Positions 25,515-33,487 of a stretch of DNA of 64,000 bases are shown here, piece after piece. A model generated the notes under the pieces. The model was given only the letters and a program-made list of their open reading frames with translations. It was not told the origin of the DNA and made no database searches. The position numbers and the translations under genes were made by a program. Within the stretch, counting starts at the first letter, position 1; every line of letters starts with the position of its first letter. Source of the DNA: Prevotella sp. P5-50. Lineage in GTDB: Bacteria > Bacteroidota > Bacteroidia > Bacteroidales > Bacteroidaceae. Location of the stretch: positions 1 through 64,000 of the forward strand of contig NZ_NPJA01000015.1 of NCBI RefSeq assembly GCF_002251295.1, in the 5' to 3' direction.

Positions 25515-26302
25515 TTACTGTCTTTTTACCCAATCAGCATGAAGTTTGATGAGGGTTGCTACACACTCGCTTTCTACCATTTTGGTAGAGAAACCATAGG
25601 CCTGCATTACGGCTCTGTCGTTTTCGCGGTGTGCCAAAAGAAGTTCCTTGGGCATGAGTATTGGGTCATAAAGATCCGCAAGTGATCTTCTTTTTCAAAC
25701 AAGTAGTTTCCACCATCAATAGGTTTGTTGCCAATACCAATTTTTGGAACATCACATATATACAGTTTACCAACAATCTCACTAGCCTTCATAGACACTT
25801 CTAACTCTTTCTGAAGATGAATGCCTTGCTGTTTAACAAGAAAATCTAATCTATAGAACTCTCGTTCAAGATCTTTTAATAGTATGCGAGAGGGTTCTCC
25901 ATTCGGGTTCTCCATGTCATAAATGTCAAATTCAGCAAAATTGCAAGTCACAATCCATCGAGGTTGCTGTGAATACGGTAGAGCCAAACGATATCGTTGT
26001 GCCTGTTCATATGGAGTAAGTGGCGTTCCGTCTGCTTGTTTGATGGGTTGCCGAAGGTTCTTACCTAATGATTTCTGCTCTATCATTACATGAGTAGAGT
26101 GAATCATAGCATCTACAAAAGATGTATGGTCAAGGTGTGCCTTCTCTTCAAATTTGATAAACTCAGAAGGTGTTTCTATATCGAAAATTTGAGTAAGGAG
26201 TTCTATCCAAAAGGTTTGGCTCTCGCCTTTTTCATAGCCTTTACCTTCCCATCTCTTGGCAAAGGCTGCGGCTGCAACTTTTTGTTGTTTCTCAGTAATC
26301 AT
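25515..26302 (-). pseudogene. Remnant of a type IIG (MmeI/YeeA-like) restriction-methyltransferase
   Basis: The first 231-codon frame starts like the N-terminal domain of the large MmeI/YeeA-type enzymes (KRWEGKGYEKGESQTFWIELL; then a PD-ExK-like region with HVMIEQKSLGKNLRQP). At about residue 178, after ASEIVGKLY, it jumps straight into VPKIGIGNKPIDGGNYLF, which in the family lies far downstream in the target-recognition region. The methyltransferase domain is missing: there is no NPPY motif. Near 25690 the frame shifts; the shifted frame reads YDPILMPKELLLAHRENDRAV to the stop at 25515, the usual C-terminal end. So the gene has lost two internal segments and one frame, and cannot be a working enzyme. 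Its promoter box survives. Confidence 0.8.
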
Positions 26303-26336
26303 AGTCTATTGGTGTTCTGTTGGTTTTGCTGTGATG

Positions 26337-26344
26337 CAAAGATA
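26337..26344 (-). promoter_or_regulatory. -7 box of the restriction-modification remnant
   Basis: The minus strand reads TATCTTTG, 34 bases before the ATG of the remnant. The box itself looks intact. Confidence 0.55.
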
Positions 26345-26446
26345 GTGATAATGTTTGATATGCTTGACGTTTTTTTCTAAATTTTCACCGATTAGTAAAA
26401 AACACCATTATTCCCTTATATGAAAATGCAATTCGCAGAACCTGCG

Positions 26447-26454
26447 TATCTTTG
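26447..26454 (+). promoter_or_regulatory. -7 box of the TonB-type barrel gene
   Basis: TATCTTTG lies 22 bases before the ATG at 26477. It falls inside a longer open frame starting at 26420, which shows that the upstream ATG is not the real start. Confidence 0.65.
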
Positions 26455-26476
26455 CAGCAATAAATCGAAGAAAGAA

Positions 26477-28864
26477 ATGAAAAGAATTGCATTTACTGTA
26501 TGGTTGACAGTAGTAAGTATGATGGTCATGGCAACCCATTTGCCTGATGTGGAAGGAACCGTGGTCGATGAACAAGGACAACCCCTTGAGTTCGTGAATG
26601 TGGTATTGCTTTCAGAAGGTGATTCCGCCTTTGTGCAAGGTGCAACAACTGATGCAACAGGACATTTCCTTATCAAAACACCAGAAAACCATGGTGTGCT
26701 AAAAGTGACCAGCGTGGGCTATAAGACGACATTTGCCAATACCCATACCTTTGGAGGACGTGTCGTGCTAAAGGATGATGCGAAGATGTTGCAGGAAGTG
26801 ACCGTGAAAGGAAGTCTGCCCAAAACCAAACTCACGGGAAACTCGATGGTGACTGCCATACAGGGAACGGTATTGGAGAAATCGGGTTCGGCAAAAGAAA
26901 TGTTGTCGAAAGTGCCGGGTATGACATTGAAGGGCGATGCTTTGGAAGTGTTGGGGAAAGGCACACCTATTTATTATATTAACGGTAGAAAGATGCAAAA
27001 TGCCGATGAACTGACCAGATTGCGTAGCGAGGAAATCAAGGAAGTGGAGGTGATTACCAATCCGGGTGCACAGTATGATGCTACTGTGACGGCTGTGGTG
27101 CGCATCAAGACAATACGCAGACAGGGCAATGGATTCGGCTTTGATCTGACTGCCAATTCACAGAACGACCTGCGATATGGGTATTGGGATGGATCGAGTA
27201 CGCTGAATATGCGGTATCGCTATAAAGCCTTTGAACTCTTTGGCATGATGAACGGATGGAAACATGATCAGATGAATGATAGTGCGCCCCACCAGTGGAG
27301 CTATTATCGTAGTGGCGACCAACTGACTGGCATCGATCAAAACACCCGACTGCTCAACCACTGGACGGGAAAAGGTTTGGGCTGGAACGTGGGATTCAAC
27401 TTGCAACTGGCAGAAAACCATACCGTGGGTATGCGCATCGAACAACATAAGAACTATGATTCGGGCTATGATGCATGGCAGAAAACCTATATGACGAAGA
27501 TGATTGTGGGCAAGCCCGATAGCAAGGAAGAGACGAACAACGTGACAGAAGGACAACTCCATGAACACTATCCATACAACTGGGAAGGGAATGCCTTCTA
27601 TAACGGTAAGGTGGGGAAACTCAATATCGACCTCAATATCGACTTCCTGACCAATAAGAAAGAGGAAAATGGTGATATTCAAGAAAGCGTCAATCTGGAG
27701 AATAACACGATGACGTCGGATAGTAAAACCACCAATCAGATGTTTGCCGACAAACTGGTGTTGGGTTATCCTGTATGGAAAGGTATGTTGCAGGTAGGGT
27801 CGGAGATGAGTCGGGTGACGCGACGGTCGTTCTATCAGATTACCATGGATGGCGTGCCTACCACAGATTCGAAGGTAAAGGAGAATAGTATTGCCGCATT
27901 TGTGGAGTATGCCTGTCAGATTCCTAAAGTGGGAAGTGTGAGTGCAGGACTGCGCTATGAGCATGTGGGATTTGACTATAAGGATAGGATAAACAATGAC
28001 AACTCGTTGGAACGATACACCAACGATCTGTTTCCTTCCTTCTCTTGGGCAAACCAGTGGGGAGCGGTACAGACTTCGCTCAGCTATAGTATGAAGACAC
28101 AACGTCCTAATTACTGGATGCTCAATGAGGCTGTTATCTATATCAATCCCTATTCGCTGCAAACGGGCGACCCTAAACTGAAGAATGCCAAGACTCACAG
28201 TATTGGTGCAAATGCGCGATGGAAATGGCTTAATCTGATGGCTAACTATGAACGGACTGACGATGCGCTGACTCAATGGTCGTATATCTATAATGATAAA
28301 GGTGTAATACTCGTCAAAAACCGTAACCTCGATGTGCCGGTGAGGAGTGTATCGGTATTCCTGACAGCATCGCCGACGTGGGGGTGCTACTCGCCGAGTT
28401 GGACCGTGGGTATGCAGAAATTCGACATGAAACAGACCTTGGCGGATCCTCGCGAAGCCAGTGGTGTGAGAACAGTACACTACAACCGGCCATTTTTTGT
28501 GGCAAATCTGAATAATGTGTTTCGACTGCCACATAAATGGCAACTGGAGTCTTATCTTTATTTCCAGCGTAAGGGCGACTGTATGAACTTCCGATTGAAG
28601 AACAATGTATGTAATCTTGGATTTGTGGCGCAGAAGTGTTGGCTGAAAAACGATGCCCTGTGCTTGCGAGTAACCGTTGATGATGTGTTGCAGCGTACCC
28701 GACAGAAAGTCAATATGGATTGTGGCTATTATACCCTCAACCAAAATTCTGCACAGAGCAACCATCGGTTGAACATCTCGTTGCGCTATTCATTCAATGC
28801 CAGCGGAAGCAAATATAAAGGAACTGGTGCTGGAAAGGAGGCTGCAGGACGAATGGCGCAATAA
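26477..28864 (+). CDS. TonB-dependent receptor-like outer membrane barrel
   Basis: A 795-residue outer membrane protein of the OMP_b-brl_3 group. A signal peptide (MKRIAFTVWLTVVSMMVMA) is followed by a carboxypeptidase regulatory-like domain (about 25-105: VEGTVVDEQGQPLEFVNVVLL), then a plug-like domain (YINGRKMQNADELTRLRSEEIKEVEVI) and a long barrel. No SusD-like partner is adjacent, which argues against a classical glycan-uptake pair. Uptake of a metal, peptide or other ligand is possible; the substrate is unknown. Compared with most receptors of this type the tail after the last strand is extended and polar (SKYKGTGAGKEAAGRMAQ). It is a single-gene unit. Confidence 0.87.
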   Translation: MKRIAFTVWLTVVSMMVMATHLPDVEGTVVDEQGQPLEFVNVVLLSEGDSAFVQGATTDATGHFLIKTPENHGVLKVTSVGYKTTFANTHTFGGRVVLKDDAKMLQEVTVKGSLPKTKLTGNSMVTAIQGTVLEKSGSAKEMLSKVPGMTLKGDALEVLGKGTPIYYINGRKMQNADELTRLRSEEIKEVEVITNPGAQYDATVTAVVRIKTIRRQGNGFGFDLTANSQNDLRYGYWDGSSTLNMRYRYKAFELFGMMNGWKHDQMNDSAPHQWSYYRSGDQLTGIDQNTRLLNHWTGKGLGWNVGFNLQLAENHTVGMRIEQHKNYDSGYDAWQKTYMTKMIVGKPDSKEETNNVTEGQLHEHYPYNWEGNAFYNGKVGKLNIDLNIDFLTNKKEENGDIQESVNLENNTMTSDSKTTNQMFADKLVLGYPVWKGMLQVGSEMSRVTRRSFYQITMDGVPTTDSKVKENSIAAFVEYACQIPKVGSVSAGLRYEHVGFDYKDRINNDNSLERYTNDLFPSFSWANQWGAVQTSLSYSMKTQRPNYWMLNEAVIYINPYSLQTGDPKLKNAKTHSIGANARWKWLNLMANYERTDDALTQWSYIYNDKGVILVKNRNLDVPVRSVSVFLTASPTWGCYSPSWTVGMQKFDMKQTLADPREASGVRTVHYNRPFFVANLNNVFRLPHKWQLESYLYFQRKGDCMNFRLKNNVCNLGFVAQKCWLKNDALCLRVTVDDVLQRTRQKVNMDCGYYTLNQNSAQSNHRLNISLRYSFNASGSKYKGTGAGKEAAGRMAQ

Positions 28865-28930
28865 CTATCGTTTCCCTTTCTTGACTGTAGTGTCTCCCAT
28901 CTGTTTCCTATATCGTTCGTAAATTGATTC

Positions 28931-28974
28931 GGACTTACTTGGGATTTACTTGGGACTTGTTCGGGACTTGTTCG
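28931..28974 (+). repeat. 11-bp-period tandem array, four units
   Basis: GGACTTACTTG, GGATTTACTTG, GGACTTGTTCG and GGACTTGTTCG follow each other without gaps. The order of variants (ACTTAC, TTTAC, ACTTG, ACTTG) is the same as in the array at 50236-50301, so the arrays look homologous. It starts 67 bases after the barrel gene. Confidence 0.75.
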
Positions 28975-29075
28975 GGAAATGATGCGCACAGGCATGGAAG
29001 GTGAATATGGGGCGAAAATTATGTCGAATGGTTTTGACGTGTAAATAAATAATGTCAAAATACGGAGTTTTTTGC

Positions 29076-29216
29076 CGTTACAGTATTACAGTATTACAGT
29101 TTTTGAAAACGGTTTTTAGTGCTCGAAATATGGATTTTTAGGGTTTTGGCAGGAAAATATGCTGCAAATCCATCGTTTTAGCTTTTTGAAAACTGTAATA
29201 CTGTAATACTGTAACG
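29076..29216. repeat. 141-bp foldback element with perfect 28-bp arms
   Basis: The arm at 29076-29103 and the arm at 29189-29216 are perfect inverted repeats. Each arm contains ACAGTATT repeated in tandem. Inside the 85-base centre, ATGGATTT (29130-29137) and AAATCCAT (29166-29173) form an inner pairing. There is no T run suited to a terminator and no coding frame. It resembles a miniature transposon or a large structured RNA/DNA hairpin. Confidence 0.8.
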
Positions 29217-29301
29217 CGTATGATATATTATACGAGTAAATAAATTTTCTAAGATTGACGGTTTTGGCGCGTGGGCTAATCAAAAGAAAAACCAGTTTTT
29301 C

Positions 29302-29506
29302 TTTGTATTTCTCTCGGTTTGCACTACCTTTGACCTGTGGTCCAAGGTAGGCTGCACCTCGGAACCAAAATTAAATAATAGTATTTATTTTGTGTTTCTC
29401 TCGGTTTGCACTACCTTTGACCTGTGGTCCAAGGTAGGCTGCACCTCGGAATCAAAAATAAATAATAGTATTTATTTTGTGTTTCTCTCGGTTTGCACTA
29501 CCTTTG
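29302..29506 (+). repeat. Promoter-carrying palindromic element, three tandem 87-bp copies
   Basis: Three promoters, each TTTG-N19-TACCTTTG, lie at 29302-29332, 29389-29419 and 29476-29506, exactly 87 bp apart. Between them the sequence CCAAGGTAGGCTGCACCTCGG (the left arm of the palindrome seen at 11538 and 4648) recurs. Copies 2 and 3 are nearly identical; the 5' side of copy 1 differs and resembles the priA copy. All three point at the aminopeptidase gene. Confidence 0.88.
29476..29506 (+). promoter_or_regulatory. Proximal promoter of the Xaa-Pro aminopeptidase gene
   Basis: TTTG (29476-29479), 19 bases, TACCTTTG (29499-29506). It ends 15 bases before the start codon, so the leader would be about 10 bases. 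Two further copies upstream would give longer transcripts. Confidence 0.8.
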
Positions 29507-29521
29507 TTGGAAAAATGAGAG

Positions 29522-31312
29522 ATGATGAACAAAGAACTTATAGCTAAAAGACTGGAAGTACTACGCGAGGAAATGCGCCGAGAACATCTGAGCGCATTCG
29601 TGTTTACTACGGGAGACCCTCATCATAGCGAATATACTGCGGAACATTGGAAAGGACGCGAATGGATTAGTGGATTCAATGGTTCTGCGGGTACAGCGGT
29701 GGTCACACTGAAAAGTGCGGCACTATGGACCGACTCACGCTATTTCATTGCTGCCGAAGAACAACTGAAAGGAACAGAATACCAGTTGATGAAACTGAAA
29801 ATGCCCGAAACACCAACAGTCGCACAATGGATAGGTAGCGAACTTGCCGACATGGACGATAAAGCCGTGGGAATAGATGGAATGACCAACGGAGTGGCTG
29901 AGGTGGAAAACTTGAAATCTCAACTCAAACAACTTGGGGGCATTACGCTGCATACAGCATGGGATCCCTTGCAGCGTATCTGGAAAGATAGACCGACCGT
30001 GCCTCTCTGTCCCGTAGAAATACAACCGATGGAATATGCGGGCGAAGAGGCTGCCTCAAAACTGAAACGAATAAGAAAAGCACTTCGGGAAAAACATGCA
30101 GACGGTATGTTGGTGGCTTCGCTGGATGATATTGCCTGGACGCTAAACCTCAGAGGCAACGACATCCATTGCTGTCCGCTATTCGTTTCGTTCCTGTTGA
30201 TTGACACTCAAAGCGCCACCTTATTTATATATAAGGAGAAAGTAGGGGACGAGGTGAAGGCTTATCTCGCAAAACTCGGTGTGCGCATGGCAGACTATAA
30301 TCAGGTGAAACAAGGACTGAAAGACTATCCGGAATATAACATTCTGATGGATCCTGATGAGGTTTGTTACACGCTCCGACAAGCGGTGACGCGTCCTGTC
30401 GTTGAGGCAGCATCGCCCATTCCCGCTATGAAAGCTGTGAAAAACGAGGCTGAACAGAACGGATTCCGATTGGCAATGCAACGAGACGGAGCTGCTTTGG
30501 TCAAGTTTCTGAAATGGATGGAAGAACAGACCATAGATGGAACAATGACAGAACTGACCGTTTCTGATCGACTGGAACAGCTACGGTCCGAACAGCCACT
30601 CTATCGCGGACTCTCTTTTGATACAATATCAGCATACGGACCACATGGAGCTATTGTGCACTATGAACCGACTCAAGAAACTGATGTGCCCTTGCAAAGG
30701 AAAAGTCTTCTGCTCATAGATAGTGGCGCACAATATCAGAACGGCACAACAGATATCACCAGAACATTGGCATTCGGAGAACTCACAGAAGAAGAACGGA
30801 AAGTTTATACGCTGGTGCTCAAAGGACACATACAGTTGCAGATGCTCATATTCCCCAAAGGAGCAAGCGGAACACAACTCGACGCTGTGGCACGTCGCGA
30901 CCTCTGGCAACACGGATACAACTTCCTGCATGGCACAGGACACGGAGTGGGAAGCTTCCTCAATGTCCATGAAGGACCGCATCAGATTCGGATGGAATAT
31001 GTGGCGCAACCGCTCTGCGAAGGAATGACCGTGACCGACGAACCGGGCATTTATCTCAAAGACCGTTTCGGCGTCAGAATCGAAAACACACTCCTTGTGG
31101 TTCCTGCTTTCCAAACCGAATGTGGCACCTTCCTGAAGTTTGAAACCCTCACGCTCTGTCCCATCGACAGACGCCCCATTATTCGCGAAATGATGTCGGC
31201 AGAAGAAATAGATTGGCTCAACCAATATCACCAAATGGTATATGACCGATTAGCACCAATACTTTCAGAAGATGAAAAAACATGGCTGAAAACAGCCACG
31301 AAACCGTTGTAA
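29522..31312 (+). CDS. pepP: Xaa-Pro aminopeptidase (aminopeptidase P, family M24B)
   Basis: A 596-residue cytoplasmic metallopeptidase that removes N-terminal residues preceding proline. It has the long three-domain form: two creatinase-like domains (about 8-140 and 160-305), the pita-bread M24 catalytic domain (about 310-525) and a C-terminal M24_C extension. The five metal ligands are in place: D400 in LLIDSGAQY, D411 in TTDITR, H474 in GTGHGVG, E507 in TDEPGIY and E521 in RIENTLL. No signal peptide is present. It starts at ATG 29522 or the adjacent ATG 29525. Three tandem promoters precede it, which is unusual for such a gene. Confidence 0.93.
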   Translation: MMNKELIAKRLEVLREEMRREHLSAFVFTTGDPHHSEYTAEHWKGREWISGFNGSAGTAVVTLKSAALWTDSRYFIAAEEQLKGTEYQLMKLKMPETPTVAQWIGSELADMDDKAVGIDGMTNGVAEVENLKSQLKQLGGITLHTAWDPLQRIWKDRPTVPLCPVEIQPMEYAGEEAASKLKRIRKALREKHADGMLVASLDDIAWTLNLRGNDIHCCPLFVSFLLIDTQSATLFIYKEKVGDEVKAYLAKLGVRMADYNQVKQGLKDYPEYNILMDPDEVCYTLRQAVTRPVVEAASPIPAMKAVKNEAEQNGFRLAMQRDGAALVKFLKWMEEQTIDGTMTELTVSDRLEQLRSEQPLYRGLSFDTISAYGPHGAIVHYEPTQETDVPLQRKSLLLIDSGAQYQNGTTDITRTLAFGELTEEERKVYTLVLKGHIQLQMLIFPKGASGTQLDAVARRDLWQHGYNFLHGTGHGVGSFLNVHEGPHQIRMEYVAQPLCEGMTVTDEPGIYLKDRFGVRIENTLLVVPAFQTECGTFLKFETLTLCPIDRRPIIREMMSAEEIDWLNQYHQMVYDRLAPILSEDEKTWLKTATKPL

Positions 31313-31344
31313 ATGAGTGAAAATCACAAAAAAGCGAAAAAAAA

Positions 31345-31376
31345 CTTGCGCAATTCGTAAATATGTTGTAATTTTG
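31345..31376 (+). promoter_or_regulatory. Promoter of rpsU
   Basis: CTTG (31345-31348), a 20-base spacer and TAATTTTG (31369-31376) match the Bacteroidetes promoter. The predicted leader is about 50 bases. Confidence 0.7.
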
Positions 31377-31432
31377 CACCCGCTTAATGGCAGAATAAAA
31401 AGTTTAACTAAAATAATAAAAACAAAAAGAAC

Positions 31433-31624
31433 ATGATTATTGTACCGGTAAAGGAAGGCGAGAACATCGAAAAGGCCCTCAAAAAGTTTAAGAGAAAGTT
31501 CGAAAAGACTGGCGTTGTGAAAGAACTCCGTCGTCGTCAACAGTTCGATAAGCCGTCTGTACTGAAGCGCCTCAAGATGGAACACGCTATTTACGTACAG
31601 AAGCTCCGCGCTACTGAAGAATAA
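31433..31624 (+). CDS. rpsU: Ribosomal protein S21
   Basis: A 63-residue basic protein of the small ribosomal subunit that sits near the anti-Shine-Dalgarno end of 16S rRNA. IIVPVKEGENIEKALKKFKRKFEK is the family core, followed by RRRQQFDKPSVLKR. Bacteroidetes bL21-class ribosomes use this protein with bS18 to hide the anti-Shine-Dalgarno sequence, which fits the scarcity of such sites in this window. It leads the rpsU-recombinase-hpf cluster. Confidence 0.95.
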   Translation: MIIVPVKEGENIEKALKKFKRKFEKTGVVKELRRRQQFDKPSVLKRLKMEHAIYVQKLRATEE

Positions 31625-31707
31625 AAAAAAGTAGAGCGAAAATTTGGTGGTTTGATATTTTTTGCGTAAATTCGTTGCCGAAATAAAAACTGTAATGCAA
31701 CGAGTCT

Positions 31708-32589
31708 ATGATCAGGAAATTCTTAAGCTACCTGCGCTATGAGAGGAATCGCTCCGAACTCACAGTGCGAAACTACGACAAGAGCCTTAGGGAATTCGAG
31801 TCGTATTTTAAACTTAGGGATAGTCAGCTCTCATGGGAGACAATAGACTCCGATGTCATCCGAGACTGGATGGAGAGCTTGATGGATAAAGGCGCCATGG
31901 CATCAACAGTGAATAACTGTTTGAGTGCCGTGCGTTCTTTTTATAGGTACGCACTTGCATACGGAATCGTTGCAGTAGATCCTTCGCACTACGTCAAAGG
32001 ACCGAAGCTCAAAAAACCACTACCCAAATTCATACGCGAAAAAGATATGGATCGCCTCATGGATCAAGACAACATGTGGGGCGATTCGGTTAAAGACATG
32101 CGTGCGCGTACTATTATATTAACGCTATACTCTACAGGAATACGATTGGCAGAACTTATCGGACTTGATGTGAATGACGTTGATTTCGTCAATATGCAAC
32201 TCAAAGTGACCGGTAAACGAGATAAACAGCGGGTCGTACCTTTCGGAAAAGAACTCTGCGAGACCTTGCAGCAGTATCTTCAAGTACGCGAAACGCTACC
32301 GCTGCGTGATACAGAAGCACTCTTTGTGAACGACAAAGGGCTGCGAGTGAGTAGGGGACAGGTGGAAAATATAGTGAGAAACAATCTCTCGAAAGTCACA
32401 ACACAGCAGAAAAGATCACCACACGTGCTGCGACACTCCTTTGCTACCGCCATGCTGAATAATGGCGCAGAACTGGAAAGCGTGCGCAAACTGCTCGGAC
32501 ACGAGAGCATCGCAACAACGGAAATCTATACACACGCAACATTCGAACAATTGAAAAGCGTGTATGAAAAAGCCCATCCAAGGGCCTGA
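31708..32589 (+). CDS. Tyrosine recombinase XerC/XerD-like
   Basis: A 293-residue tyrosine recombinase. The N-terminal SAM-like DNA-binding domain is about 1-90. The catalytic residues are complete: R146 (STGIRLAEL), K170 (TGKRDK), H239 and R242 (HVLRHSFAT), H265 (LLGHES) and nucleophile Y274 (TEIYTHAT). Size and fixed location between rpsU and hpf point to a chromosome-dimer-resolving Xer protein and not a mobile integrase. No dif-like site was identified in the window. I cannot separate XerC from XerD on sequence alone. Confidence 0.9.
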   Translation: MIRKFLSYLRYERNRSELTVRNYDKSLREFESYFKLRDSQLSWETIDSDVIRDWMESLMDKGAMASTVNNCLSAVRSFYRYALAYGIVAVDPSHYVKGPKLKKPLPKFIREKDMDRLMDQDNMWGDSVKDMRARTIILTLYSTGIRLAELIGLDVNDVDFVNMQLKVTGKRDKQRVVPFGKELCETLQQYLQVRETLPLRDTEALFVNDKGLRVSRGQVENIVRNNLSKVTTQQKRSPHVLRHSFATAMLNNGAELESVRKLLGHESIATTEIYTHATFEQLKSVYEKAHPRA

Positions 32590-32634
32590 TAAGTGAAATA
32601 TAAATAGTATTAACCCTAAAAAATGGAGGTAACT

Positions 32635-32934
32635 ATGGAAATTAAGATTCAAGCAATCCACTTTGATGCAACTGACAAACTGCAGGCATTCATCGAAAAG
32701 AAAACAGCAAAACTGGAAAAAACCTACGAAGATATCCAAGCCGTAGAAGTGGTATGCAAAGTTGTGAAGCCAGCAACAGCACAAAATAAAGAGGTGAGCA
32801 TTACTGTTAATGTTCCGGGGAATAGAGTTTTCGTAGAGAAAGTAAGCGATACTTTTGAGGAAGCAACAGATCTTTGCGTCGATTCTTTGAAGGTTCAATT
32901 GCAGAAAATCAAAGAAAAAATGCGTAATCGATAA
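32635..32934 (+). CDS. hpf: Ribosome hibernation-promoting factor (short HPF/YfiA type)
   Basis: A 99-residue protein that binds the decoding centre of idle ribosomes in slow growth. MEIKIQAIHFDATDKLQAFIEKK and the terminal helix (VQLQKIKEKMRNR) match the S30AE family without the long C-terminal extension. The in-frame ATG at 32623 overlaps GGAGGT (32625-32630), which acts better as a Shine-Dalgarno site for the ATG at 32635, so that start is chosen. It sits 45 bases after the recombinase and just upstream of the tRNA-tuf promoter. Confidence 0.9.
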   Translation: MEIKIQAIHFDATDKLQAFIEKKTAKLEKTYEDIQAVEVVCKVVKPATAQNKEVSITVNVPGNRVFVEKVSDTFEEATDLCVDSLKVQLQKIKEKMRNR

Positions 32935-32951
32935 AAAAAATCGCGAAAAGT

Positions 32952-32982
32952 TTTGGTAATTAAAAAATAATGCCTACCTTTG
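32952..32982 (+). promoter_or_regulatory. Promoter of the tRNA-tuf-secE-nusG unit
   Basis: TTTG (32952-32955), exactly 19 bases, then TACCTTTG (32975-32982). It has the ideal spacing and sequence. A small hairpin CTCC-TTCG-GGAG (33008-33018 region) lies between it and the first tRNA. Confidence 0.85.
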
Positions 32983-33034
32983 CATCCGCTTTCCGACAGT
33001 TAGCAACTCCTTCGGGAGGTGGATGCTTAGAGAA

Positions 33035-33108
33035 GCCTCTTTAGCTCAGTTGGCCAGAGCACGTGATTTGTAATCTCGGGGTCGTTGGTTCGAATCCGAC
33101 AAGAGGCT
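33035..33108 (+). tRNA. tRNA-Thr (anticodon TGT)
   Basis: The acceptor arms GCCTCTT and AAGAGGC pair fully. The D arm (GCTC/GAGC) and T arm (GTTGG/CCGAC with TTCGAAT loop) are normal. The anticodon loop TTTGTAA gives TGT. The middle pair of the anticodon stem (CGTGA/TCTCG) is T-T. CCA is not encoded. Confidence 0.95.
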
Positions 33109-33173
33109 CAGAAAAAGAATAAGGTCACAAGCAATTTGATGGCAAGTTAAGGAGTAGCGGAATTTTTTTTAAT

Positions 33174-33256
33174 GGGTGGTTTCCAGAGCGGCCAAATGGG
33201 GCAGACTGTAAATCTGTTGTCTTTCGACTTCGGTGGTTCGAATCCATCACCACCCA
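33174..33256 (+). tRNA. tRNA-Tyr (anticodon GTA)
   Basis: The acceptor arms GGGTGGT and ACCACCC pair fully. The anticodon loop CTGTAAA gives GTA. A long variable arm makes this a class II tRNA of 83 bases, as expected for bacterial tRNA-Tyr. Confidence 0.96.
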
Positions 33257-33277
33257 CTTCCGAATAGGAAGTCTATT

Positions 33278-33350
33278 GCGGAAATAGCTCAGTTGATAGA
33301 GCACTAGCCTTCCAAGCTGGGGGTCGCGGGTTTGAGCCCCGTTTTCCGCT
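33278..33350 (+). tRNA. tRNA-Gly (anticodon TCC)
   Basis: The acceptor arms GCGGAAA and TTTCCGC pair fully. The anticodon loop CTTCCAA gives TCC. D and T arms are normal; CCA is not encoded. Confidence 0.96.
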
Positions 33351-33358
33351 CTAAGCCT

Positions 33359-33430
<72 letters not shown>

Positions 33431-33487
33431 CTTGAGAAAACAAGATTTAAATCGAACATTCATTAATTATAATAACAAAGAAAAGCT

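Noticed and set aside
26420..26476. Longer start for the TonB-type barrel gene
   Set aside because: The -7 box lies inside the extension, and the signal peptide begins at 26477.
27158..28765. 535-codon open frame on the minus strand
   Set aside because: It lies wholly antisense inside the TonB-type barrel gene, has no promoter, and its protein has no recognisable domain; the sense frame is clearly coding.
31708..32589. Integrase of an integrative element
   Set aside because: The recombinase lies in the housekeeping rpsU-hpf context with no attachment repeats or cargo, which suits a Xer protein.
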